The notes under the pieces were generated by a model that saw only the letters and a program-made list of their open reading frames with translations, was not told the origin of the DNA and searched no databases. 64,000 nt of DNA from Eurosta solidaginis (lineage: Eukaryota > Arthropoda > Insecta > Diptera > Tephritidae), in the NCBI RefSeq assembly GCF_040869045.1, contig NC_090319.1, positions 228,508,490 through 228,572,489 of the forward strand, read 5' to 3'. Both the position numbers and the translations under genes were made by a program. The stretch's first letter is position 1, and each line of letters opens with the position of its first letter. Below, piece after piece: positions 11,197-21,011 of this stretch.

Positions 11197-12088
11197 TGGC
11201 GCTCAACGTAAAATCAAATAAAACTAAAAAGAAAATAAATTTCAAATAAAAGACAAAAATAAATCATTAAGACGCCTGTAGACAAAAGTTTTTGGCTCTT
11301 ACGGCTAGTGATTTATATATATATATATAAAGAAGAAAAACGCTCGAATTGCGGAAATACAACTGACGCACAACAAAAACGCTCGAATTTGGTGCTATTG
11401 CGGAAATACAACTGGAAAACCGAAAAACGCTCTAATTTTTGTGCTATTGCGGCAACTGGCAAAAAGGAAAACGGCATGAAATAATATTCCGGCAAATTAT
11501 TTTAAATACTTGGCATTTAGAAATTGTGTGTTATTGTTGTATGCAATTATTGGCACCGCTGACTGTGTGTACCTACGCGAATTCATCATCAATTGTTGTT
11601 GTTGTTGGTGCAATATTATGCGTACATGGTTGATACCAGACAAGGGCAGATTGCAATAAAACGAAATAAAATCTAAACGAGAGAATATTACGTTTGAATG
11701 CTGGAAAATTTTGTGTTGTGCTGAAATTATTGCCATATAACAGAATCACAAAAATTTTTATAATCATCAGTTTATGCGTGGGTTGTTGTTGGCTACCATA
11801 TAAAACGATTGTTGGCCAATATTTGCGAAACTAACCATTTAGGAAGACTAAAATTATATTCCTGTATTGAATTTTTCTGCGTTGCTGTTGTTATTGGCGG
11901 CAATTGATTCGCTGATTTTTTTTTTACATGCAACCGAACTTAACTTGCTGCCATACATTGTTGCTGTTCTTCTAAAAGGTTCTACTTACCATTCGATAAA
12001 CCTCTTTGCTAGCAAATTCATCTGAGTTTTTAAAGTTTTTGCGACGAATCTAGAATTTTGTCGCTTAACTCCCTGAATATCTGCGCGC
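11197..12088 (+). promoter_or_regulatory. Ty3-B primer-binding site and leader
   Basis: TGGCGCTCAACGTA starts two bases after the LTR and resembles the tRNA-Lys-type site TGGCGCCCAACGTGG with changes. The leader carries three direct repeats of a unit containing AAAACGCTCGAATT and GCGGAAATACAACTG (about 11335-11460) and a short TA repeat (about 11317-11330). No coding region recognised before the gag remnant. Confidence 0.6.
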
Positions 12089-13016
12089 ATGATAAGGAAA
12101 AGTCTTAGATTAAACCCGGAAGCAGATAAGCCTAACATGGATGCTCAAAAACAAAATAACGCTACGACCTCTAATGCCAATTCAAAGGTCATTTCAATGG
12201 AAGGTGCAAGGCAAAGTGCAAACACCACGGCAAATGCGGTTCCATCAAACGCAAGCATTAGTACAGTTGGTGTACAGTCGCAAAGTCAATTTAGGTTGTT
12301 GCTAGGTAACCTTCATGTAGCTCAGGAAACCAGAACAACGTTTAACAAATGCAGCGCTCGTTTTAATGGCGGTAGAAATGTTACCAAAATTTAAGATTTT
12401 ATAGCAACAATTCTGGTCAGAAAACGTTTCGGATGAAATGGCATTATTAAGTTTACCCTTATTGCTAGAAGGCTATGCTTCCTCCTGGTGGCAAGGAGTG
12501 AAAAGCGAAGTAGCATCCTTCAATGGTGCCATTGATCTTCTGCGGAGTACGTTTTCTCCACCAAAACAGGATTGGCGAATATTCGCTGAAATAAATAGCG
12601 ATAAACAAAAAACTCTTGAGCAAACTGATGATTTTATATGCAGAAAAAGACAACTTTTCTCGCAATTATCCGAAAGACTCAGAAAAAACCATGATCGATA
12701 TGATCTTCTCGCAATTATTATTAAAAATTAGGGAGAAAATATTTCGTGATTCGGTGAAAACATTTCACGAGTTGCTAAAAGGGTAAAGCAAGCTGAAATG
12801 ATGCTGACAGAAAGCAACGAAGTTACAAGGATAGTTCATCCGGTTGATAAGATTTCTGGTCGCTGTTCATACTGCCGAAAGAAAAATCATACGGCTGAAA
12901 CATGCTTTAAGAAAATTGAGTCGGAAAAGAAAGGTGCATGCAAGGTCAAGGAACCTACCTACAGTTGCTACGGGTGTGGAACGCCTGGGTACTATCGTGC
13001 TAATTGCCCAAAATGA
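12089..13016 (+). pseudogene. gag: Ty3-B gag, broken (capsid-like, two CCHC knuckles)
   Basis: An N-terminal low-complexity Asn/Ser/Thr region is followed by a frame break near 12390. A capsid-like segment (LLLEGYASSWWQGVKSEV, 12438-12731) is interrupted by a stop, and a third piece carries two zinc knuckles: CSYCRKKNHTAETC and CYGCGTPGYYRANC. In the second, the usual His is Tyr. The stop is at 13014-13016. ASSWWQ--K and paired knuckles are typical of Ty3/gypsy Gag. Confidence 0.8.
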
Positions 13017-13064
13017 AATAAATCCAATCCGTTAGACAGCCTCCGACCACTCGATTTTAATTTA

Positions 13065-16000
13065 GTGAAATCAACCATAATCGGAAAGAATGTACCTACA
13101 GTCAGAATTAATATTAATGGCCTAGAAGGCGAAGCCTACTTCGATACCGCCGTCCGAATAAGCGTTGCCGGTCAGCAACTGTATGAACAACTAAGACAAA
13201 AACAAGTAAAATTCCGAAAAGTGTATGCAGAAATAAGATTAGCAGATGGCATACCTCGTAAGGAGATGGTTTACTCTACTATTGTCGATATTTTGATAGG
13301 AAAACGCTTAAGGAGAATGCGCTTCATTTGTTTGTCCAATGCAAGAAATACTCGCACATTACTCGGTATTAACTTTCTTGAACAAGCCGAAATAGTAATG
13401 GATTCCCTCAAAGAACATGGCACTTTAAGGATAACCCTGGTACAATTTTTGAATTTAAGTCACAGGAAGCAAACATTGAAAATTATATTTCACTTACTGA
13501 AGCCAACGTTGAAAGTCATACCAGCACCTAGGACAAATTGTCAGATTTTTTGAATTGGTTCGAAAAATCGAATAGTGAGGGCACTGAAACATCAATTAAA
13601 AAACATATATTCGCCAACGGGTATAGAAAAGATTTTCGCGGACAGTTTACCGGCAAATTATAAATCGCCTGGAAAAAGTAACCTGTTTCCGCCTATGAAA
13701 AAAGTTAAAAGATGCAAGCAGTCTGAAGGGAGAGTAAGCTGCTCCATCAATATAAATTCACTTGATCTACATCTAAGATCCGACGAGGGTACTCGGTTAG
13801 ACGAGAGTCAATAGAACGCCTTACAACGTCTGATTATAAAGCATAAATCAGCTTTTGAACCAACTGCGAAATCGATACCGCACGTTGAACATTTCATTGA
13901 CACCGGTTCACATGCCGCAATATCATCTCCACCATATCGTGTTTCACCCGCAATGAGGGCAAAGTTGAAAATAGAGCTCGATGATATGTTGGCAAACGGT
14001 ATCATCCAAGAGTGCGTGTCTCCGTGGGCATCTCCAGTAGTACTTGTTCCTAAGAAGGATAACAAAGTAAGATTTTGTGTGGACTATCGTCGCTCAAATG
14101 CCGTTACCACCACTGACTCGTACCCTTTGCCAAGAAAGGATTATTTGTTGCACGCTGCTAAAGCTACACCATTTATGTCAACGATGGACTTAAAATCTGG
14201 TTATTGGCAGATTAAAATGGCTAAAAGGGATAAAGTTAAAACGGCGTTTACAACGCCGTTCGGCATATTCATCTTCAATAGAATGCCATTTGGCTTAAAA
14301 AACGCGCCTGCTACTTTTCAGCGGCTAATCGACAAATTTAAAACGGGGCTCCCACAAATTTTAATTTTGGCGCATCTCGACGATATAATTATTTGTTCAA
14401 AAGATTTTCAACCTCACCTTAATGACTTGACGGAAGTATTTGAAAAGCTGGAATCTTTTGGTTTGACACTTAACAGGATAAAATATGTTTTCTGTTGCGC
14501 TGAAGTTAAATATTTGGCCCATATTCTGACAGCCAAAAAAATAAAGATAGACAACGAAAAAACGAAAGCCATTTTGGATCGTGGTAATCCAAAGAACTTG
14601 AAACAACTAATTTCCTTTCTACAGACTTGCTCGTGGTATAGACGATTCATACCGAATTTTGCAGAAATTTCAAAGCCATTATCAAAGTTAACAAAGAAAA
14701 ACGTACAGTGGCAATGAGAGCAGCAGAAAGCTTTCGATTATTTGAAAAATAGTTTAGCCTCTCCTCCAGTACTGCAACAGGTGGACGAAGACAAACCTTT
14801 CCTCCTCAAAACAGATGCAAGTAACTATGCGTTGGGAGCTGTTTTGCTCCAGGGGGAGAAGGAAAGAGAACATCCTGTTGAATACGCAAGTCGTCTACTA
14901 CTTCCGGCGGAAATTAATTACTCAACAACGGAAAGAGAAGCACTTGCAGTTGTTTGGGCTATCCAAAAATTTCGGGGTTACATAGAAGGAGCGGAAATAA
15001 CAGTGCTCACTGATCATCAGCCCTTAAAATGGTTGTTTAGTCTCAAAACACCCACAGGTCGACTTGCCAAATGGGCTTTTCAATTACAAACGTACAAATT
15101 GCACTTTGCGTACACGCTTGGAAAACAAAACATTGTAGCAGACATGCTGGCCCGCCCTCCCTGTTCATCAACCACCCATTCGATGGAGATTTGCGAAATT
15201 TGTGCATTTGAGGCTGATTTTCCAAGAAAAGGAGCCGAAGAGTTTAGGAAACTGTAACTTGAAGAGGAAGACATAAAAACCATTATTAATTCATTTGAAA
15301 ACGACGATGAAAATATATCAAGATACGTAAACAGATGATATATAATGGTGAATGGAGTGTTTCGTCGCTTTTGTGCAGAGGAAGACTCTGAAAAACAGCA
15401 GGTTAATACGGTATCGAACGTACAATTAATCGAATAACACCGAATTATTATTGGTCTGGTATGCGAACCGAAATCGCTGAATATGTTAAGTCATGCATCG
15501 AATGTAAAAAATACAAGGCAACGAATTTAAAACCAGCTGGTCTTATGCAAACAGACACTAGCAACAAAAGGTTTGAAATAGTTGCCATGGACCTTTTTGG
15601 TCCGTTGTCATGCACCGTAAACGGCAATAGATGGATACTCGTGGTCGAAAATATTTGCAGTCGTTGGGTTGAACTTTTCGCCTTGAAAAATGCATCGGCA
15701 GAATCATGTGCAACAATACTATTAAACGAAGTTGTTTTGCGATACGGCTTTCCCAGACGGCTCCACGCAGATAACGGTAGTCAATTTGTTTCATGTGTTG
15801 TTTGGGTATTCAACAAACTTTCACTCCAGTCTATCACCCAGAGTCCAGTCCTGTGGAGCGAAAGAATAGAGATTTGAAAACACAACTTTCAATTTACGTG
15901 GGAAAAGACCATACGTCATGGGACGCATGTCTTGCAGCTAAGGTTTGCAATGAATACGGCAAGATGCGAAAGTACAGGTGAGACGCCTGCATATTTAACC

Positions 16001-16510
16001 TTTGGGCGTGAACTCCGAAATCCTCTTGTCGCTCATCATGATTTGAAGGCCATAGTGGAAGCCGAAAACTTTGTACCACAGATATCACCACACTTCTTAA
16101 AGTTAGCAGATACTCTAAAAACATCTATTGAAATACAGGAGAAACAACAAGATAAGAACAAGGCGTATGCCGATGGTAAAAGAAGGCCGCGTCCCAAATT
16201 CAATGTAGGCGATAAAGTGCTGGTTGCAACGCATTTACTGAGCAAAGCAAGTGAAGCCACCACGTCCAAGCTCGCCACACGGAGAGATGGTCCATACATT
16301 ATTATGGCTCAAAAAGGATCAGCATGCTATGTAATTGCATCAGTTGACGATCCGAATATGCTCATAGCCACACACCACGCTTCAGCGCTGACACCATTTG
16401 AAGGTCAACAAGTTGAGCCAAGGTATCCACAACGTAAGAGAGGCAGACCTAAAGCTACAAAATACGCAAGTAACGAAGGACCACAACAACAACAAGAAAC
16501 ACAACAATAA
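13065..16510 (+). pseudogene. pol: Ty3-B pol, broken (PR-RT-RH-IN)
   Basis: Protease (13065-13553) has FDTAVRIS where D-T/S-G is expected, and LLGINFLEQA downstream. RT (13953-14717) has CVDYRRSNAV, MDLKSGYWQ, MPFGLKNAPATF and HLDDIII, where the family usually has YLDD/YVDD. A TGA at 14715-14717 separates RT from RNase H (14742-15257; KTDASNYALG, LTDHQPLKWL). Integrase pieces (15461-15877, 15793-15981, 15932-16510) include CIECKKYK, MDLFGPL and HADNGSQF, with frameshifts near 15870 and 15975. The C-terminus ends in a Gln-rich tail. No continuous Pol is possible. Confidence 0.87.
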
Positions 16511-16609
16511 CAACACAAAACACAACCAAGCGGAACAAGAAATATACGAAAGCGAAAACGAAATTAGAGCTGATTGCATCATCGGGATGATTTCATGAGA
16601 GGGGGAGGA

Positions 16610-16997
16610 TGTAACGAGCTGACTAATATATCTACCATTAGTGTGACTTGACTATTATTTATTGTTATTTATATACGGCTTAATATACTTAGCCACCACT
16701 GTGTTAGTACAATGTAGATTTAACGGTTATTGTTGTTTCTCTTCATTCTCAATGATACTTTAAAAATGTACCTTAAGCTAAGAAAGCAAGAAGAATACAA
16801 TTCATTCGGTAACTATCGCTCAAGCAGAGCAGATTATTTTAAATCAACTCGCCTATTTATTTGCCCCCCCCCCCCCCCCCCCTGCGCTTTGTGTGATTTG
16901 GCCGCCTGTAGACAATTCTTTGCTCTTGTGGGCTGGTCATGCAAACGCAACAACATACATCAAACCTTAATTAGCGAAGCCTAACCAGCTTTCTACA
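16610..16997 (+). repeat. 3' LTR of Ty3-B
   Basis: Starts TGTAACGAGCTGAC after a purine-rich AGAGGGGGAGGA (polypurine tract, about 16598-16609). Contains C(19) at 16864-16882. It lacks the nested MITEs seen in the 5' LTR and thus shows the empty site. Followed by ATTG. Confidence 0.9.
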
Positions 16998-17186
16998 ATT
17001 GTAATATGATTATTCATTTGAGGAATGAATTTCAATATTATTTTTTCAAATGAAGAATGCAAAAAGGCATAATTAGTCCGAACTAACAAAAAGGAAAGCT
17101 TTTGAATTTTGTTATACCATAAGAGGAATTTTATTATTCGACATGAGGAATGCAAAAAAGAATAATTAGTCCGGCCTAAAAAGAAA

Positions 17187-17537
17187 AATGTAAGGCGCTA
17201 TAACCTGCGAAAGGTTTTAGACCGAGCTTCTCTCCAATTTGCGTAGTGCTCCTTTTTTAATTTTCCCTACAAATTGGCGAGATGGGACCTACCTGTGTTT
17301 ATGCCGACTCCGAAAGGCATCTGCAAGGCAGATTGATTATCACTGAGTAGCTTTTTTATGGCAGAAATACACTCGGAGTGTTTGCCAAACACTGCCGAGG
17401 GACGACCCCGTTTAGAAAAGTTTTCTTCTAATTGAAAAAACTTGTCTATAAAATTTTGAGGTTGCTTTGCCCGGGGCGTGAACCCAGGATCTTCGGTGTG
17501 GTAGGCAGATCACGCTACAATCACACCACGGCGCCCG
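17187..17537 (-). mobile_element. tRNA-derived SINE, minus strand
   Basis: Read on the minus strand it begins GGCGCCGTGGTGTGATTGTA (box-A-like) and has GGGTTCACGCCCC (box-B-like). The body is shared with the plus-strand copies at 39220 and 46385, and the tail is TTACATTTTT. Short direct repeats containing AATTAGTCCGG flank it at about 17048-17083 and 17143-17175. The rest of 17002-17926 shows nothing else recognisable. Confidence 0.8.
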
Positions 17538-17926
17538 CCCGGACTAAAAAAAATGTATTCATTATTCGAAAAAAAGGAATAAAGGGTGCAATCCAAAATA
17601 TTAGTCCAGGAATGGGAATGCTTGGATTGCATTCCACAACAAGTCCGCTGCTGAGCTGGGGGACGAAGCTGAATTTATAAACCATGTATATAAAACACAA
17701 TTTATTAAATATCTCGGAAACAAGGAAAGAAATTTAATAGCAGCACCATTTGAAACATATTTGTTGTTTTAATGCTATTAATAAATTTGTATAAATAAAT
17801 AAAACTCATTTTTTCCAAATGCAAATAATTTGTTCGACGTATTGCGCATTAAATATAATAAAACAAAAAAATTGATGTCGGTTTAGTGTTTTCTTATAAT
17901 TAATATTTTATTCTCTCTTTTTGTAG

Positions 17927-18090
17927 GTAATCAAAGCTTGAATAAGAATTTAAAATACCAGATTAAAAGGCGGAGGAAGCAACACGTTCGCAGTGAAAAG
18001 AAAATGACGGAAATAATTGGTGTTTTAGATGGGTTCAAATTACATGGAAATCCTGGCGATAATAATGATTGCAATGCCAATGAACTATAG
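17927..18090 (+). CDS. Possible 3'-terminal host exon, unknown product
   Basis: A pyrimidine-rich splice-acceptor-like TTCTCTCTTTTTGTAG ends at 17926. After it an open frame in one phase runs 54 codons to TAG (18088-18090), with a basic stretch (QIKRRRKQHVRSEKK) and an Asn/Asp-rich end (GDNNDCNANEL). AATAAA follows at 18113-18118. Acceptor, open frame, stop and poly(A) signal together look like a terminal exon. I do not recognise the protein and see no upstream exon, so it could be an exon cut off by transposons, a transposon gene fragment or chance. Confidence 0.3.
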
Positions 18091-18420
18091 TAGATCGATT
18101 AATTATCAATTTAATAAATAAATGATGTTTTAAATGGATTTAACTAACAAATCAGTAAAAACAATACCATTAAGTTAAATATTGCAGCTGAAAATCTAAA
18201 AGTAGAAGCACGGCTTTCAATATCAAATTTTTTTATAAAACTATTCTTAATCAAACAGAGGTATACAAATTGAGCATGTAAGTAATAGGAAATTGATAAA
18301 AGGACGTTAAAGTAAGCATAAATATACATATGTATACTTAACCAATTCCTTATTCTGTTTCAGGACACAATAAGAAACCATAATTTGGGGTGCCTCTTCT
18401 CTACCAAATCATTGTTACCT

Positions 18421-18534
18421 GATGTATATTGAACGATTTTCCGTCATCCCTTGTCAAATTGGGTTTCGAGAAAAACCGGTTTCGGCGTTGTGCCACCATC
18501 AGTGGCGATTTTCGTTCTCGATATACATCATTTA
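18421..18534. repeat. Short imperfect inverted-repeat element
   Basis: GATGTATATTGAACGA at the left and its imperfect complement ending ATATACATC at the right bracket about 110 bp containing GGTTTCGGCGTTGTGCC. It is MITE-like, without a clear target duplication. The rest of 18091-18924 has no recognised feature. Confidence 0.35.
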
Positions 18535-18928
18535 TCCATCCTGTCGGAAAATCAACAAAACAAAATAAGTCTGTTGTCCTTTTTTATAATGTCGTTTTCG
18601 TCTAAGTGGGATTAGTTCTACAATCCTTTTGTCACAGCCTTGAAGAAGCACTTGTTAGGTATTTTACTGTTATGACTGGCCTCCCCATTTTCGATGGCCA
18701 TGCTGCCCACGGATATAATTAATGGTTTTAGCTGTTATGGTGCATGTTCACTTCAGCTGCTAAGAAGAACTAAGAACTCGTGAGACGAATCGCCTTCAAA
18801 ATCATAAATAATAATAATAAAGGAAATAATGATTGGGTCTTAGAGTGGGCTTTAACCCAACACTTTCACCAAAATATTGTTCAAAAACTTCAAGGACTGC
18901 TAAAGTTATTAATTTATTATCTATATAT

Positions 18929-19598
18929 TGTTACGAATATTAGCAAAACTAAGGAGTGCTGCCAGCTCTAAGCCGATCTAAGCAGTGACGTGAATGCACA
19001 TCAATAATTCAATCATTATGTATCTACATAAACGAATAAATAATTGCGTCTACACATATGTACACATTCCGACGAGCAACATTTACATACAAGGCAGTAA
19101 GAGATGAGATGTCACACACCGATGAATTTACTTATACGCTTATGTGTGTGCGGGAGACTGTAAACTACAAACACATGCATATACCTTATCTGAGTTGTCA
19201 CAAGAGAGAGCAATAATTTGTGCACGTAGTTGTGGCTGGCGATTTTGTAGCCGAAACAACTAGTAACTTCTGGAAATCGAAGAGCCTAGAAGTATGCAGC
19301 GTAAACTATAAAAGCGGCGCCAGCGAGTAAGAAGTAATTCAGTTTGATTTGAATTGGCAAGCAGTTACGAGTAAGACGATATCTAGCGAGCAATAGCACT
19401 ATTATTTTGAAAGTCAGTTTCCTTTAAGATATCACTTTGGTTTTTAAGCTATTCGTTGCACAGTTTGAGTGTTATTGTGAAGTATTTTAATAAAGGCCAT
19501 TTTTCCGTTATTCAATATTGGAGTTATTTATTCAACAGTTTAGCGATACGATCCTAGCAAAAGGGCAAATAAGAGGATTTGCAAGTAAATTCGTTACA
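18929..19598 (+). repeat. 5' LTR of intact Ty3-A
   Basis: 670 bp, TGTTACGAATATTAGC...TTCGTTACA. TATAAAAG at 19307-19314 is the likely promoter TATA box and AATAAA at 19489-19494 a poly(A) signal. It differs from the older Ty3-A LTR by large internal blocks but shares both ends. Confidence 0.95.
19307..19314 (+). promoter_or_regulatory. TATA box of the Ty3-A promoter
   Basis: TATAAAAG lies within AACTATAAAAGCGGCGCC, followed about 25-35 bp later by TTCAGTTTGATT, an arthropod initiator-like TCAGT. The same sequence recurs in the 3' LTR. Confidence 0.6.
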
Positions 19599-19600
19599 AT

Positions 19601-19616
19601 TGGTGTCAGAAGTGGG
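19601..19616 (+). promoter_or_regulatory. Primer-binding site, tRNA-Leu
   Basis: TGGTGTCAGAAGTGGG is complementary to a tRNA-Leu 3' end including CCA, two bases after the LTR. Confidence 0.85.
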
Positions 19617-19649
19617 ATTGTTGAATAAATTCTAGAGGACAACAAGGAC

Positions 19650-20978
19650 ATGGCAAAGTTAAGTGAATTGAAGATCCCGCAACTGAAGAAGGAGTTGGAG
19701 AGCCGTGGATTGAATACAAGCGGCGTTAAACTCGAACTTCAGGCACGGCTACGAGAAGCAATGGAAGCAGAAGGAATTGATGTGGAAGAGCATGTCTTTC
19801 ATCTTGATGGCGAGGAGACAACAAAAATTGAAGAGAAGAACGAAACATCGCAGACGGTTACCAGTACAGACTTGAACATGATTTTAGCTGCAATATCTGC
19901 TCAAACATCGACAGTGTCATCTCAACTGGCAGAACAGAAGACATATATGGCATCACAACTAGAATCGCAGGAGACACGCATAACATCCAAGATGGAAACT
20001 CAACTGGAAGAGCAAAAGACATATATGACATCGCAGTTCGCTGAGCAGTTGAAAGCACAGGAGGCCCGCATATCCTCGCAGCTGGAGGCACAGGAGATAA
20101 GGGTAACATCAAAGCTGGAAGCACAGGATACAAAAATTGTGCAGCTCGAGGACAAAATTGATGCCGAGATAGAAGCTTTGAGAGGTCGTATACAGGAGTT
20201 GCAAATGAATCGCCCAGCAGTTTCAGCGAGTAATCCAAAAGTAAAAACACCATCCTTTGACGGTTCTGTTCCTTTCCAGGTCTTCAAGCTACAGTTTGAG
20301 AAGACCGCAGCAGTGAACAACTGGAATTCGGAAGATAAAGTTGCTGCACTATTCGTGGCATTGAAGGGGCCAGCAGCGGAAATTCTACAGACGATTCCCG
20401 AAGGAGAGCGGAACAATTATGAAGCATTGATGGCTGCTGTAGAACGACGTTATGGAAGCGAGCATAGGAAACAGATATTCCAAATTGAGTTGCAAAACCG
20501 CTACCAAAAAGCAAATGAGACATTGCAGGAGTTTGCTTCAGATATTGAAAGATTGGCTCATCTTGCAAATGCGGACGCACCCGTGGAATACACTGAAAGG
20601 GTAAAAATCCAGAGTTTCATAAATGGCATACGGGACGTGGAAACGAAGCGAGCTACATACGCAAACCCAAAGCTGACATTTTCTGAAACGGTATCACATG
20701 CATTGACTCAGGAAACGGCCTCACTATTGAGTAAACCAGCATACAAAGCTCATCGTGTAGAAGTGGAAAGACCAGATTGGGTAGACACTATTTTGGAAGC
20801 ACTGAAGGGATCACAACAGAAAAATGCCGGAGTTATTAAATGTTTCAAGTGCGGCAACCCAGGTCATATTGCACGACATTGCAGCAGCGGTCCCAATAGC
20901 TCCAACAATGTGGGTGGTCGTAAACGCAGAGCAGAAGGTGATGAGCAAATATCCAAGACCACTCAATCGTTAAACTAA
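19650..20978 (+). CDS. gag: Ty3-A Gag with N-terminal SAP-like domain
   Basis: The ATG at 19650 gives 442 aa; it is the first ATG after the primer site. Residues 4-38 (LSELKIPQLKKELESRGLNT onward) fit the SAP helix-loop-helix DNA-binding motif. Residues about 84-180 are a Gln/Glu-rich predicted coiled coil with repeats of EQKTYMASQLE. Residues about 200-350 are a retrotransposon capsid-like domain (FKLQFEKTAAVNNW, FVALKGPAAEIL, ASDIERLAHLA). A CCHC zinc knuckle, CFKCGNPGHIARHC, spans 398-411, and a basic tail follows. Gag packages the RNA; the SAP-like domain may add DNA or chromatin binding (inference). The frame ends at TAA 20976-20978, overlapping pol. Confidence 0.93.
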   Translation: MAKLSELKIPQLKKELESRGLNTSGVKLELQARLREAMEAEGIDVEEHVFHLDGEETTKIEEKNETSQTVTSTDLNMILAAISAQTSTVSSQLAEQKTYMASQLESQETRITSKMETQLEEQKTYMTSQFAEQLKAQEARISSQLEAQEIRVTSKLEAQDTKIVQLEDKIDAEIEALRGRIQELQMNRPAVSASNPKVKTPSFDGSVPFQVFKLQFEKTAAVNNWNSEDKVAALFVALKGPAAEILQTIPEGERNNYEALMAAVERRYGSEHRKQIFQIELQNRYQKANETLQEFASDIERLAHLANADAPVEYTERVKIQSFINGIRDVETKRATYANPKLTFSETVSHALTQETASLLSKPAYKAHRVEVERPDWVDTILEALKGSQQKNAGVIKCFKCGNPGHIARHCSSGPNSSNNVGGRKRRAEGDEQISKTTQSLN

Positions 20979-21011
20979 ATCGAGTCAGCCGCAAGGGGCG
21001 ACAGCTGGCTC
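20969..21011 (+). promoter_or_regulatory. -1 ribosomal frameshift signal between gag and pol
   Basis: In gag frame the codons TTA AAC follow a G, giving the heptamer G-TTA-AAC at 20969-20975, then the gag stop TAA. After a 6-nt spacer comes an 8-bp stem, GAGTCAGC (20982-20989) with GCTGGCTC (21004-21011), one G-U pair. The loop can form an additional CGC/GCG pairing. The -1 frame stays open into protease. GUUAAAC followed by a stop is a known arterivirus-type slippery site, and the spacer length is typical. Confidence 0.72.

Larger units (their letters stand above)
10236..16997 (+). mobile_element. Ty3/gypsy LTR retrotransposon Ty3-B, decayed
   Basis: LTRs start TGTAACGAGCTGA and end TTCTACA/TTCCTACA. 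ATTG lies outside both (10232-10235 and 16998-17001). Inside are remnants of a two-knuckle Gag, protease, RT, RNase H and integrase. The 5' LTR is enlarged by a nested MITE pair. Many frameshifts and stops; no env. Confidence 0.9.
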
